NCBI GenBank assembly: GCA_041395725.1
Contig: JAWKZW010000001.1
Location: 2,728,001-2,792,000 of the forward strand
DNA length: 64,000 nucleotides
DNA from: Gammaproteobacteria bacterium
GTDB lineage: Bacteria > Pseudomonadota > Gammaproteobacteria > Pseudomonadales > Pseudohongiellaceae
Direction of reading: 5' to 3'
Every line of letters starts with the position of its first letter. Within the stretch, counting starts at the first letter, position 1. Made by a program: the position numbers and the translations under genes. Under the pieces are notes generated by a model. It was not told the DNA's origin and ran no database searches. It saw only the letters and a program-made list of their open reading frames with translations. This document shows, one piece after another, positions 25,060 through 33,521 of this stretch.

Positions 25060-25703
25060 CGCTTCAATTCGGCACGCATTCCAATCGTGGCCGGTTGCTG
25101 AAGGCTGCCGCGATGGCTTGGCTACTGTTTATCAGCGCCGCCGTTATCATCGATCATGTCGCCCTGTCTCGGTTGACCGACGACATCCAGTCGAACACGC
25201 TGGAGCCTAGGCTCACGCTGCTGGATCACCGACTGAGCGAGTTGGCCCAGCGGGTGGAAGACGCACTGGATCAACCCGAGCCCATCACCTCCGCTGACCT
25301 TGCTGCGATCTACCAGCCCCTGGAAGCCCGGCTCACCGACATGGAACAGGTGGTTTCCACCCACGCCGACATAGCCGACATCGCACCGCTGGAAAGTCGC
25401 CTGGATCAGTTCGAAGCGCGCTTGCAGCAGGCTCGCCGAACGCCGCCTCCCGCTGCGCCACCGGTACAACGCCCGGCCCCAGCCAAACCCATCGTCACTG
25501 AACCTCCGTTCCAGGTGCTGAGTATCGAGCTGCGTGGCGGGGAGCGCTTTTTGTCCATCGCGCCCACCGATCCTCAATCGCTGGCCGAAACCAGAGTAGT
25601 TCGCCCCGGCGAAACCGTGGGCGGATGGCTGCTTGAAGCGATCAACGGCAACACCGCCGTATTTCGTGTCGATGGCCAGGCGCAGCCATTGACCGTGCCA
25701 TAG
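25056..25703 (+). CDS. Membrane-anchored periplasmic ICE protein with coiled coil
   Basis: 215 aa from the ATG at 25056 in the ATGA overlap. A single membrane helix at about residues 16-33 (LLKAAAMAWLLFISAAVII) is followed by a long heptad-rich region (HRLSELAQRVEDALDQPE..LEARLTDMEQVVSTHAD..LESRLDQFEARLQQARR), a proline-rich linker and a C-terminal domain of about 65 residues resembling pilus-assembly accessory domains (VLSIELRGGERFLSIAPTDPQ..VRPGETVGGWLLEAINGNTAVFRVDG). It probably bridges the inner membrane and the transfer channel. No TIGRFAM name is recalled with confidence. Confidence 0.72.
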   Translation: MTLQFGTHSNRGRLLKAAAMAWLLFISAAVIIDHVALSRLTDDIQSNTLEPRLTLLDHRLSELAQRVEDALDQPEPITSADLAAIYQPLEARLTDMEQVVSTHADIADIAPLESRLDQFEARLQQARRTPPPAAPPVQRPAPAKPIVTEPPFQVLSIELRGGERFLSIAPTDPQSLAETRVVRPGETVGGWLLEAINGNTAVFRVDGQAQPLTVP

Positions 25704-25712
25704 GAGGCCACC

Positions 25713-26441
25713 GTGAAGCCCTATATGACTCCCGTTCTGGTGGCACTGACTATTTCCCTGACTCCCGCCTTTGCGCTTGCCCAGAGCGCTCCCAGCACTG
25801 ATTCGCGGGTGGTGCAAAGCCAGGAGCGCACTGCTAGCGACGCGGCTCTTGATGAACGCCTGGCCAGGGACTGGGGGCTACAAGCCGATGAGTGGGCGCG
25901 GTATCAGCAATTGATGCAAGGGCCGCTGGGTATCTACTCACCCAATCTCGATCCGCTCACCGCCCTGGGTATCGAAGCCCGCACCGCCGAGGAGCGCCGC
26001 CGCTATGCAGAGCTACAGGTGCAGGCCGAAGCTCGCCGCGTCGAGAAAACGCTGGCCTATCAGCGGGCCTATGACGCAGCCTGGCAACGGCTGTACCCCA
26101 CACTCCAACCTGTTGACTTGACTGACACGGGCAGTGTCAGCACCGATGCCAGCCCGTCGGTACGGCTGGCGGTTTTCGTCAAAGAAGGGTGCCCGGCCTG
26201 CGAGCAGCAAGTCCGGCAGTTGCTGACCGAAGACGCTGCGTTCGATCTCTACATGGTCGGCAGCCGCCAGGAGGATGCGCGCATTCGGCAGTGGGCCGCG
26301 CGGATGGGGATAGACCCGGACAAAGTACGGGAGCGCGTCATCACCCTGAACCACGATGCGGGGCGCTGGCTATCCATCGGTGTGCAGGGTGATCTGCCCG
26401 CTGTGGTGCGCGAGGTCAACGGGCAATGGTGGCGTCTATGA
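25713..26441 (+). CDS. ICE protein, PFL_4693 (TIGR03759) family
   Basis: 242 aa from the GTG at 25713, preceded by TAGGAGG. It has a Sec signal peptide (VLVALTISLTPAFALAQS). The central part has the family segment DWGLQADEWARYQQLMQGPLGIYSPNLDPLTALGI. The C-terminal 90 residues contain FVKEGCPACEQQVRQLL, a CxxC thioredoxin-like motif, suggesting a periplasmic redox or chaperone role in T4SS assembly. The stop overlaps the transglycosylase start. Confidence 0.84.
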   Translation: MKPYMTPVLVALTISLTPAFALAQSAPSTDSRVVQSQERTASDAALDERLARDWGLQADEWARYQQLMQGPLGIYSPNLDPLTALGIEARTAEERRRYAELQVQAEARRVEKTLAYQRAYDAAWQRLYPTLQPVDLTDTGSVSTDASPSVRLAVFVKEGCPACEQQVRQLLTEDAAFDLYMVGSRQEDARIRQWAARMGIDPDKVRERVITLNHDAGRWLSIGVQGDLPAVVREVNGQWWRL

Positions 26442-27001
26442 GCATTCGTCATCTGGTGGCCGTTTGCCTTGGCGGGCTCGCTCTATCGTCTGCCATGGCG
26501 GAGACACGGGAGATTCCGCCGCCGGCCTACCAACTGGCCGCCCATGAAGCCGGTGTGCCTTCCGCCGTGTTGTATGCCATCGCCCTACAGGAGAGCGGTA
26601 CCCACTTGCGCGGCAAGCAGATTCCCTGGCCGTGGACGCTGAATGTCGCCGGTCAGCCACGGAGATTCCAGACCATGGAGGCGGCCTGCTCCGACCTGGA
26701 GAAAGCTCTTGAGGCAGGACAGGACAGCCGCATCGACGTGGGGCTTGGACAGATCAATGTCGGCTATCACGCCCATCGTGTGGCGCATCCCTGCGATCTC
26801 CTCGATCCGTATCGAAATCTCACCATCGCCGCCACCATCCTGCGTGAGCAATACAAATCGGGAGAAGACTGGCTGCCGGCCATTGGTCGCTATCACCGTC
26901 CGGCTGGTGGCGTTCCGGCCGCGCGCTACCGCCGCGTTGTTCGTCAGCACCTGTCGCGCGTTCACGGTGCCCCGGCATCCCTGACCAACCCGAGGAGGTG
27001 A
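26438..27001 (+). CDS. Lytic transglycosylase of the ICE transfer apparatus
   Basis: 187 aa from the ATG at 26438 in the ATGA overlap. A signal peptide (LVAVCLGGLALSSAMAE) precedes an SLT domain: SAVLYAIALQESGTH contains the catalytic glutamate, and VGLGQINVGYH is the conserved substrate-binding motif. It should cut peptidoglycan locally so that the T4SS can span the wall, like VirB1 in classical systems. The GTG of the next gene overlaps its stop. Confidence 0.87.
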   Translation: MSIRHLVAVCLGGLALSSAMAETREIPPPAYQLAAHEAGVPSAVLYAIALQESGTHLRGKQIPWPWTLNVAGQPRRFQTMEAACSDLEKALEAGQDSRIDVGLGQINVGYHAHRVAHPCDLLDPYRNLTIAATILREQYKSGEDWLPAIGRYHRPAGGVPAARYRRVVRQHLSRVHGAPASLTNPRR

Positions 27002-27543
27002 TCACTTTGAAACGTCGCTTGCAAGCATTGTGCTGGATGCTGGGGATGGCGAGCCTTATGGCCTCCGCCGATGACACCCAGCTCATCGTCGTTGAAGACC
27101 GGGGCGGCGGCTCCGCGCTGCTGTACTACCAGGCATTGGATTTACCACCGATGGACTCTCCCGTCCGTCCACCAATGCGTGATGAGGAACCTGTGGCTCC
27201 AACCCAGCCCTTCAGCGAGGCGGACATGCTGCCGGCAAGGTCAGCGTTACTTTCGCCGGGCAGGGTGGAACGCCGATCGATTCAGGCACCGGGGCTCAGC
27301 CCCCTATTCCTGGTGGGCGACGACGAGTACTCCCGGGCGTGGCTGCGCCGTCGAGCAGACAACTTGCAGGCATTGGGCGCCGCGGGTCTGGTGGTCGACG
27401 TTGAAACCTCGGAAGACCTGGCCAACCTGCGACGCCTGGTGCCGGGTTTGAGCCTGTCGCCGGTCTCCGCCGATGAGCTGGCTCGCCGTCTTGGCATCAA
27501 CCATTATCCGGTGCTGGTCACGGCCACGGGCATCGAGCAGTGA
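26998..27543 (+). CDS. ICE protein, PFL_4695 (TIGR03765) family
   Basis: 181 aa from the GTG at 26998, overlapping the previous stop. A signal peptide (LCWMLGMASLMASADD) indicates export. The C-terminal half, SPLFLVGDDEYSRAWLRRRADNLQALGAAGLVVDVET...LARRLGINHYPVLVTATGIEQ, is the conserved part of the family, which resembles TraF/TrbC-type periplasmic proteins with a thioredoxin-like fold. No CxxC is present, so a structural role is more likely than a redox one. It is followed directly by TraD. Confidence 0.82.
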   Translation: MITLKRRLQALCWMLGMASLMASADDTQLIVVEDRGGGSALLYYQALDLPPMDSPVRPPMRDEEPVAPTQPFSEADMLPARSALLSPGRVERRSIQAPGLSPLFLVGDDEYSRAWLRRRADNLQALGAAGLVVDVETSEDLANLRRLVPGLSLSPVSADELARRLGINHYPVLVTATGIEQ

Positions 27544-27544
27544 C

Positions 27545-29716
27545 ATGGCCCAGCCTCATGCCGTGGAGGTCATGTTACGACCCGCCGTCGAGCTGTACAG
27601 CGTCGCGGTCAGTATCGGTGCCGCTGCACTTTGCCTCTTCGCCCCCTGGTCACTGGCCCTGAGTCCCTTGCTGGGGCTGGGGGCAGCCTTGGGCTTTCTG
27701 ACCTTTGCCGCCATCCGCTACCAGGACGCCAGGATGATTCGGCGTTACCGACGCAACATTCGCCGCATCCCCCGTTACGTGATGGCCAGCCGGGACGTAC
27801 CGGTGAGCCAGCAACGGCTGTTCGTCGGCAGGGGATTTCGCTGGGATCAGCGCCATACGCATCGGCTGATGCAGACCTATCGCCCCGAGTTTCGCTGCTA
27901 TGTCGAACCGACGCCGCTCTATCGGTTTGTCCGCCGGTTGGAGCAGCGGCTGGAATTTACGCCATTCCCACTTTCCAGCCTTGCCCGAGTGACCGCATGG
28001 GATCACCTCCTGAATCCGGTTCGTCCACTGCCCCCGGTGGGCGGGCTGCCGCGCCTGCACGGCATCGAGCCCCAGGAGACGGACGTCTCCCTGCCACTGG
28101 GCGAGCGAGTCGGTCATACCCTGGTGCTCGGCACTACACGGGTTGGCAAGACCCGGCTGGCCGAGCTGTGCATCACCCAGGATATCCGCCGCAAGGTCAA
28201 CGGCGAGCACGAGGTCGTAATCGTGTTCGATCCCAAGGGCGATGCCGACCTGCTCAAGCGCATGTACGTGGAAGCCAAGCGTGCCGGGCGTGAAGGCGAG
28301 TTCTACGTGTTCCATCTCGGTTGGCCTGACATTTCCGCCCGCTACAATGCGGTGGGGCGCTTCGGGCGCATCTCGGAGGTGGCCACGCGCATCGCCGGCC
28401 AGCTCTCCGGCGAGGGCAACAGCGCGGCCTTTCGGGAATTTGCCTGGCGCTTCGTCAACATCATCGCCCGCGCCCTGGTGGAGCTGGGACGGCGCCCCGA
28501 CTACCTGCTGATCCAGCGCCACGTCATCAACATCGACGCCCTGTTCATCGAGTACGCCCAGCACTTCTTCGCCAAGTCCGAACCCAAAGCCTGGGAAGTT
28601 ATTGTGCAGCTCGAAGGCAAGCTGAACGACAAGAACATTCCCCGTCACATGGTCGGACGGGAAAAGCGCGTGGTCGCCATCGAGCAATACCTGTCCCAGG
28701 TTCGGGTCTACGACCCGGTGCTCGACGGGCTGCGTTCGGCGGTGCGCTACGACCGAACGTATTTCGACAAGATCGTCGCGTCGCTCCTGCCACTGCTGGA
28801 GAAACTGACCACCGGCAAGATCGCCCAACTGCTGGCCCCGGACTATGCCGACCTGCGTGATCCGCGGCCGATCTTCGACTGGATGCAGATCATTCGCAAG
28901 CGGGCCGTGGTCTACGTGGGGCTGGATGCCCTGTCGGATGCCGAGGTTGCTGCAGCGGTGGGCAACTCAATGTTCTCCGACCTGGTATCAGTGGCCGGGC
29001 ACCTCTACAAGTTCGGCATCGACGACGGCCTGCCCAGTGCCTCGACTAGCGCACATGTGAAAATCCCCATCAATGTCCATGCCGATGAGTTCAACGAACT
29101 GATGGGCGACGAGTTCATCCCCTTGGTTAACAAGGGCGGTGGTGCCGGGATTCAGGTAACGGCCTATACCCAGACCCTGAGCGACATCGAGGCCCGTATC
29201 GGCAACCGGGCCAAGGCAGGGCAGGTGGTGGGCAACTTCAACAACTTGTTCATGCTGCGGGTACGTGAAACGGCCACCGCCGAACTGCTGACCCGCCAGT
29301 TGCCCAAGGTCGAGGTCTACACCACATCCATCGTTAGTGGGGCAACGGATACCTCCGATCCGCAGGGGCATACGGCCTTTACCTCCAATACCCAGGATCG
29401 CATCACTACCACCAGCGTGCCGTTGATCGAACCAGCCCACGTAGTGAATCTCCCCAAGGGCCAGGCCTTCGCGCTGCTTGAAGGCGGCAACCTGTGGAAG
29501 ATCCGCATGCCATTGCCAGCGTCCAACTCCGACGAGGCCATGCCGAAGGATCTGCAGGTGCTGGCCGGCTATATGCGCCAGCACTACCTCGACGCTGGGG
29601 AGTGGTGGGAAAACCAGGGTAGGGCAGCCTTACAGAACGAAAGCCTGCCGGACGACCTGCTGGATGACTTCAAACAGATGACCACCGCCGAGACCGACGG
29701 GGCCGGGACATCATGA
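27545..29716 (+). CDS. traD: Conjugative coupling factor TraD (SXT/TOL subfamily, T4CP)
   Basis: 723 aa from the ATG at 27545, one base after the previous stop; the longer in-frame extension overlaps that gene. Two N-terminal membrane helices occur near residues 10-60. Walker A is G196-TTRVGKT203, with Walker B in IVFDPKGDAD, and the all-alpha domain and second ATPase motif (PINVHADEFNELMGDEF) follow. TraD forms a hexameric inner-membrane pump that brings the relaxase-DNA complex to the T4SS channel. The C-terminus is typical of the SXT/TOL subfamily. It overlaps the next gene by 4 nt. Confidence 0.92.
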   Translation: MAQPHAVEVMLRPAVELYSVAVSIGAAALCLFAPWSLALSPLLGLGAALGFLTFAAIRYQDARMIRRYRRNIRRIPRYVMASRDVPVSQQRLFVGRGFRWDQRHTHRLMQTYRPEFRCYVEPTPLYRFVRRLEQRLEFTPFPLSSLARVTAWDHLLNPVRPLPPVGGLPRLHGIEPQETDVSLPLGERVGHTLVLGTTRVGKTRLAELCITQDIRRKVNGEHEVVIVFDPKGDADLLKRMYVEAKRAGREGEFYVFHLGWPDISARYNAVGRFGRISEVATRIAGQLSGEGNSAAFREFAWRFVNIIARALVELGRRPDYLLIQRHVINIDALFIEYAQHFFAKSEPKAWEVIVQLEGKLNDKNIPRHMVGREKRVVAIEQYLSQVRVYDPVLDGLRSAVRYDRTYFDKIVASLLPLLEKLTTGKIAQLLAPDYADLRDPRPIFDWMQIIRKRAVVYVGLDALSDAEVAAAVGNSMFSDLVSVAGHLYKFGIDDGLPSASTSAHVKIPINVHADEFNELMGDEFIPLVNKGGGAGIQVTAYTQTLSDIEARIGNRAKAGQVVGNFNNLFMLRVRETATAELLTRQLPKVEVYTTSIVSGATDTSDPQGHTAFTSNTQDRITTTSVPLIEPAHVVNLPKGQAFALLEGGNLWKIRMPLPASNSDEAMPKDLQVLAGYMRQHYLDAGEWWENQGRAALQNESLPDDLLDDFKQMTTAETDGAGTS

Positions 29717-30462
29717 GTGATCCGGCAGCCACCGCGCAGCGGCAACAGACGCGGCAGCGCAATGTCGTCGGCTCGGTGGTCACACTGCCGTTTCGCTTCT
29801 TCGGCGTACTCTGCGGGTCCTTGCTGCTCTGCATCCTGGTGGAATGGATCGGTATGCACCTGTTCTGGCCGGAACAGGGGTGGCATCACGCCCAAGCCAT
29901 GGTGCATTACGAGCTCGATCAGCTTTCGACACACTTCACGCGCAGCGTGGTGGTACAGGAGCCAGGGCGCACGGCCCACCGGTTGGTCGATGGCGGTTAT
30001 GAGTGGATATTCGCCAAAACAGGACTGATGGATTGGATGCAGGATGCTGCTACACAGGCCCGCGCAGGGAGCGTCAACCCAACCCGGGACTTCCGCTATT
30101 ACCTGGGCGTGGCCTACGTCCACCTGGAAAGCTACCTGATCGCCGCCGCGTATATATTGCTGGTCTTCCTGGTGCGCTTGCTGGTGTTGTGCCTCATGCT
30201 GCCGCTGTTCTGCATGGCCGCCTTCGTGGGACTGGTCGACGGGCTCGTACGTCGGGACATCCGTCGGTTCGGTGCGGGCCGCGAATCCGGCTTCGTCTAT
30301 CACCGGGCGAAAGCCGCCGTGATGCCGCTATTGGTGCTTCCCTGGGCGATTTATCTGGCGCTGCCGATCAGTGTGAGCCCATTGCTGGTCCTGTTGCCCA
30401 GTGCCATATTGCTGGGAGTGGTGATGGATATCGCGGCGGGAAGTTTCAAAAAATATCTTTAG
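29713..30462 (+). CDS. ICE inner-membrane protein, PFL_4697 (TIGR03747) family
   Basis: 249 aa with about four membrane segments: FFGVLCGSLLLCILVEWIGM, LESYLIAAAYILLVFLVRLLVLCLML, LPLFCMAAFVGLVDGLV and, near the C-terminus, a long hydrophobic stretch (AVMPLLVLPWAIYLALPISVSPLLVLLPSAILLGVVMDIA). The family follows TraD in GI-T4SS elements and may be its membrane partner. The operon that began at 24550 ends here, followed directly by the inserted minus-strand HEPN gene. Confidence 0.86.
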   Translation: MSDPAATAQRQQTRQRNVVGSVVTLPFRFFGVLCGSLLLCILVEWIGMHLFWPEQGWHHAQAMVHYELDQLSTHFTRSVVVQEPGRTAHRLVDGGYEWIFAKTGLMDWMQDAATQARAGSVNPTRDFRYYLGVAYVHLESYLIAAAYILLVFLVRLLVLCLMLPLFCMAAFVGLVDGLVRRDIRRFGAGRESGFVYHRAKAAVMPLLVLPWAIYLALPISVSPLLVLLPSAILLGVVMDIAAGSFKKYL

Positions 30463-30482
30463 GGGTAGTGTTCAGAGCAAGA

Positions 30483-31934
30483 TCATCCGCCGTCTTGTTG
30501 AAAGAGTTGCTTCGGATTATCAAACGAAGGATTTTCAGAGACCCGCCCCATGTAGATCACGAGGCTATACCTAGCAAGCTTTTCGGCGGAAGCTCGCTCT
30601 ATCGACCAGTCATTACCAAGTGCTTCATTCTCACCATGGATCATCCGAGTACGTCCCATTTTATAAATCTTCTCTACAACCTCCCTCATAGTCTTACCAT
30701 CTCGGGTAATGATTTTATTTTCGTCTATTTCAAAACAGGACTCGATAAGCCTTCGTATTGCTTCTTGGCTTCCATTTCGACTTAACTTTCCAGTTAAAAC
30801 TTCCATGGCCGCCGAAAGTTTGACGATGGCAATTTGATCTACCGTTTCACGACAGCCCTCATAGAACCAAAGCAAGGCATGAGCAATAGCATTCATCAAC
30901 TTTGGCCGTTCACTACCTTCAGCCGGATCAAGGTAGGTCATGATTGCCTCTCCTGCGACAGCGAAACAATCAGCAAACCCATTGATGCTTTCTTCCAGCT
31001 TATCCTTATTGACCCAGGGAGCATGTAATCGCTTGGAACCCGATCTATTTGCGAGCATCAGACCATCAGGTGTGAATGAAAGTGTCGTGCCGTACTGGTG
31101 TTTTCGGTCGGCGAGCAAGCTGATTCCTTTCAATACCTCTGAAGGTGTTTCCCAGAGCAGCGACACGGTTGCCAGAGCAAGCCGCGCTGAAATCAGAGCC
31201 TTGTGCCGCCCTGCATCGACTCCGAATCCAGGAACACTGATAGAGCAGACATATTGGCAATCCCCAATAGCCTCAAGAATGAATTTTTCATCATGAGCAT
31301 CAGAGGAGGCTTTCCGCTTCTTCAATTTCTTCCCTTGCCATACTTGGGTGATCCGACGGTGAGTGACTTTCGAAATTGGCCCATCCGCAATTTTTTCTGG
31401 AAATCGCTTTATGCGACCATCTGGCCCCACGCTAACCAACCGACCGTCTGAAGCCTTGCGATCAATCCAGATTTTTCGGGGTTCAAAGCGAACCGGGCCA
31501 ATGTCGATAGGAGCGATGTCATCATAACTAAATAATGTGCATCCAAACGAGTATTCCAGTTTTCCATTCTTTAACGTCCAATCTATGCCCTTGGCTACTG
31601 CCTCCTCGACATCGCTTAAGACCAATGCTGCGTTCTGATCAACATCTCGATCCAAGTCAATCTTGGCCAAGGCAGGGCCAAAGGCCTTACGGACCAATCC
31701 CGTTAAATCTTTGACAGAGAAGCGTGCTTCCAGAGAGGCGTCGCGCTTCATCATTTGGTGGGCGATATCAGCGATTAGCCCGTCGACCATTCTAGTAACA
31801 TGAATTTGCTGACCATCACCAGCATCGATTATCCGAGGAAAATTATCGCCCTCACATCTAGACGACGGCGAACTCCCCTGATGCTTCCTAAGGTCTTCAA
31901 TAATCCCTTTCACCAGCTCATGTAAATCAGTCAT
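30483..31934 (-). CDS. Apea-like HEPN domain protein, probable RNase-type defence cargo
   Basis: 483 aa, minus strand, A+T-richer than the surrounding ICE genes. The C-terminal 140 residues form a helical HEPN domain of the Apea type with the RNase signature R428-TRMI-H433 (Rx4H) followed by GENEALGNDWSIERASAEKLARYS. The first 300 residues are an unknown domain, mixed alpha/beta, that may sense infection. HEPN proteins of this kind are usually abortive-infection or toxin RNases. It sits alone between PFL_4697 and the RAQPRD operon, antisense to the transfer genes, so it was inserted without breaking either. No antitoxin gene is visible next to it. Confidence 0.75.
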   Translation of the reverse strand: MTDLHELVKGIIEDLRKHQGSSPSSRCEGDNFPRIIDAGDGQQIHVTRMVDGLIADIAHQMMKRDASLEARFSVKDLTGLVRKAFGPALAKIDLDRDVDQNAALVLSDVEEAVAKGIDWTLKNGKLEYSFGCTLFSYDDIAPIDIGPVRFEPRKIWIDRKASDGRLVSVGPDGRIKRFPEKIADGPISKVTHRRITQVWQGKKLKKRKASSDAHDEKFILEAIGDCQYVCSISVPGFGVDAGRHKALISARLALATVSLLWETPSEVLKGISLLADRKHQYGTTLSFTPDGLMLANRSGSKRLHAPWVNKDKLEESINGFADCFAVAGEAIMTYLDPAEGSERPKLMNAIAHALLWFYEGCRETVDQIAIVKLSAAMEVLTGKLSRNGSQEAIRRLIESCFEIDENKIITRDGKTMREVVEKIYKMGRTRMIHGENEALGNDWSIERASAEKLARYSLVIYMGRVSENPSFDNPKQLFQQDGG

Positions 31935-32054
31935 AACGCTTTGGCGCCCGCCAGGCCTTACACAAATTCGAGGTTACTGATTATCGCATTTCATTGACCA
32001 GCCTGAAATTGCCACCAGAGCTCCCTAATCTCATATCACCGGCATGTAAAATCC

Positions 32055-32075
32055 GGTAGTCACTCTGTTCCTATT
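32055..32075 (+). promoter_or_regulatory. Transfer-operon promoter motif, copy B (RAQPRD operon)
   Basis: GGTAG at 32055-32059, N5, CTGTT, CCTATT. It is 85 nt before the ATG at 32140, with GAGGA at -13 to -9. Copy A at 24465 and copy C at 41360 match. Confidence 0.68.
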
Positions 32076-32139
32076 CATTGCGGCGCAATCTGACCGCATG
32101 CCACAGCATCGTGCTATTCGCTCCACGAGGAATGGCACG

Positions 32140-32493
32140 ATGGCACACCACAGCAGCCGCAACATCCTATGGCACCGCGCTATCGCCGTGCTGCTGGCCG
32201 TCTCTGCCCTGACTATCGAGCCCGTACTGGCTGGGGACGGTGCCACCGAGCATGCCCAACTGGCGGCGCTGATCCGCCAGCTCGACATGATCGACCGCCT
32301 GGCCGAGCACAGTGCCAGCCTGCCTCGTCAGGGTGACAGTCGTTACCACTTCGACTACGCCCGCCTGCGCGAGGACATCAAGCGTGTTCGCCAGAGCATC
32401 CGCGACTACCTGGCTCCCCAGCGCGCGCAGCCCCGTGACCCCGTGGAGCTGCTTGGCGGCTATCGCCAGGCCTCCGAGGAGGCCGACCCATGA
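32140..32493 (+). CDS. RAQPRD family ICE protein (TIGR01690)
   Basis: 117 aa from the ATG at 32140, chosen over an in-frame ATG at 32098 because GAGGA lies 8 nt upstream and the 85-nt leader distance matches two other operons. A signal peptide (RAIAVLLAVSALTIEPVLAGD) is followed by a short helical body ending in DYLAPQRAQPRDPVELLGGYR, which contains the RAQPRD signature. It is probably periplasmic, with unknown structural role, and is conserved as the first gene of the PFL_4700-4706 group. The stop overlaps the next start by 4 nt. Confidence 0.88.
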   Translation: MAHHSSRNILWHRAIAVLLAVSALTIEPVLAGDGATEHAQLAALIRQLDMIDRLAEHSASLPRQGDSRYHFDYARLREDIKRVRQSIRDYLAPQRAQPRDPVELLGGYRQASEEADP

Positions 32494-32723
32494 ACGCCGC
32501 TCAAGCGACCGCCTTTCAGGCCAACGCCGGTTTCTCGGCGTCGGATATGTCCGTCGTACTCGTGAGCCTCGTCTTCGCCGTGCTGCTGCTATGGGGTGTC
32601 TGGGCCCTGCGCACCGCCTATGTGGGCTGGGCGGAAGAACGCATCTCTCAACGTCAGTTCCTCGGTGTCGCGGTGCGGTTCGTCGCGATGTACGTCGTAC
32701 TGACTTTTTTCCTGTTGTCTTGA
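32490..32723 (+). CDS. ICE membrane protein, PFL_4701 (TIGR03758) family
   Basis: 77 aa with two membrane helices (VVLVSLVFAVLLLWGVWALR and FLGVAVRFVAMYVVLTFFLL). The size and topology resemble VirB2/pilin-like or VirB3-like subunits; the family is specific to GI-T4SS ICEs. It lies between RAQPRD and PFL_4702, which is the conserved order. The two helices suggest that it may be the pilin or a small inner-membrane component. Confidence 0.85.
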   Translation: MNAAQATAFQANAGFSASDMSVVLVSLVFAVLLLWGVWALRTAYVGWAEERISQRQFLGVAVRFVAMYVVLTFFLLS

Positions 32724-32741
32724 CCCGATGAGGACATCGCC

Positions 32742-33110
32742 ATGGCTTCCCGCTCCGCTCGCAACCGCTTGATTCAACGCATCCGCCAGTCTGCCGCCGC
32801 CTTGCTTTCGGCAAGCGCGGTGCCGCTGGTTCACGCCCAGGGGCTGCCGACGCTGGAGGACCCGTCGCGCGGCACCGGCAGTGGCATCATGGAGACGCTG
32901 CGCAACTATGGCTACGACATCGTGCTGCTGGTGGCACTGCTCGTGGTCGCCTCGATGTTCATCGGTGTCTGCTACCACGCCTACAGCACCTATTCGGAGA
33001 TCCACACCGGGCGCAAGACCTGGGGGCAGTTCGGCCTCACCGTGGCGGTCGGGGCGATCCTGCTGGTCGTGGGTATCTGGCTACTGACCGAAGCCACCGG
33101 CATCTTGTAA
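32742..33110 (+). CDS. ICE membrane protein, PFL_4702 (TIGR03745) family
   Basis: 122 aa. A signal peptide (SAAALLSASAVPLVHAQG) is followed by two membrane helices (YDIVLLVALLVVASMFIGVCYHAY and FGLTVAVGAILLVVGIWLLTEA). The arrangement (cleaved signal plus two helices) is that of VirB2/TraA-type pilin precursors, and I consider it the best pilin candidate of the region. TIGR03745 is restricted to these ICEs. Confidence 0.86.
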   Translation: MASRSARNRLIQRIRQSAAALLSASAVPLVHAQGLPTLEDPSRGTGSGIMETLRNYGYDIVLLVALLVVASMFIGVCYHAYSTYSEIHTGRKTWGQFGLTVAVGAILLVVGIWLLTEATGIL

Positions 33111-33122
33111 AGGCGTCCCGTG

Positions 33123-33521
33123 ATGGCTAGCACGCCCGAACTTCAACAGGACGACACGGTGACATTCCTGCCGCATCGACTCAACCGCCAGCCCGTGGTG
33201 GTCCGGGGGCTGACGGCGGATGAGCTGTGGATTTGCGTGGGCCTGTCGGCCCTGGTCGGGTTGGTGCTCGGCCTGCTGCTGGCCTGGCTGACGTCCACCC
33301 TAGCGCTGATACCGTCGATGATCGTGGCCACCGTTGCGCTTGGGGTCTTTGCCGGCGGAAGTGCGCTGCGGCGTCGGAAGCGGGGTCGCCCCGACACCTG
33401 GCTCTATCGCCAGTTGCAGTGGCGCATCGCGCTCGGGTATCCGCTGTTCTCGCCCTACGTCGGAGGCGGTTCACTGGTAACACGTTCGGGTCACTGGGCG
33501 ACCCGAAGGGGGACACCATGA
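33123..33521 (+). CDS. Conjugative transfer region protein, TIGR03750 family
   Basis: 132 aa from the ATG at 33123 (a GTG at 33120 is also possible). Two adjacent membrane helices (WICVGLSALVGLVLGLLLAWL and LALIPSMIVATVALGVFAGGSAL) are followed by a basic cytoplasmic segment (RRRKRGRPDTWLYRQLQWRIAL). The topology resembles VirB3/TraL. It overlaps the next start by 4 nt. Confidence 0.85.
   Translation: MASTPELQQDDTVTFLPHRLNRQPVVVRGLTADELWICVGLSALVGLVLGLLLAWLTSTLALIPSMIVATVALGVFAGGSALRRRKRGRPDTWLYRQLQWRIALGYPLFSPYVGGGSLVTRSGHWATRRGTP

Noticed and set aside
27650..28828. 392-aa antisense ORF over traD
   Set aside because: Shadow of a GC-rich coupling-protein gene; the product is low-complexity with no family features.
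32098..32139. Upstream ATG (32098) as the RAQPRD start
   Set aside because: The ATG at 32140 has GAGGA at -13 to -9 and the same 85-nt distance from GGTAG as two other operons, so it is the better start.
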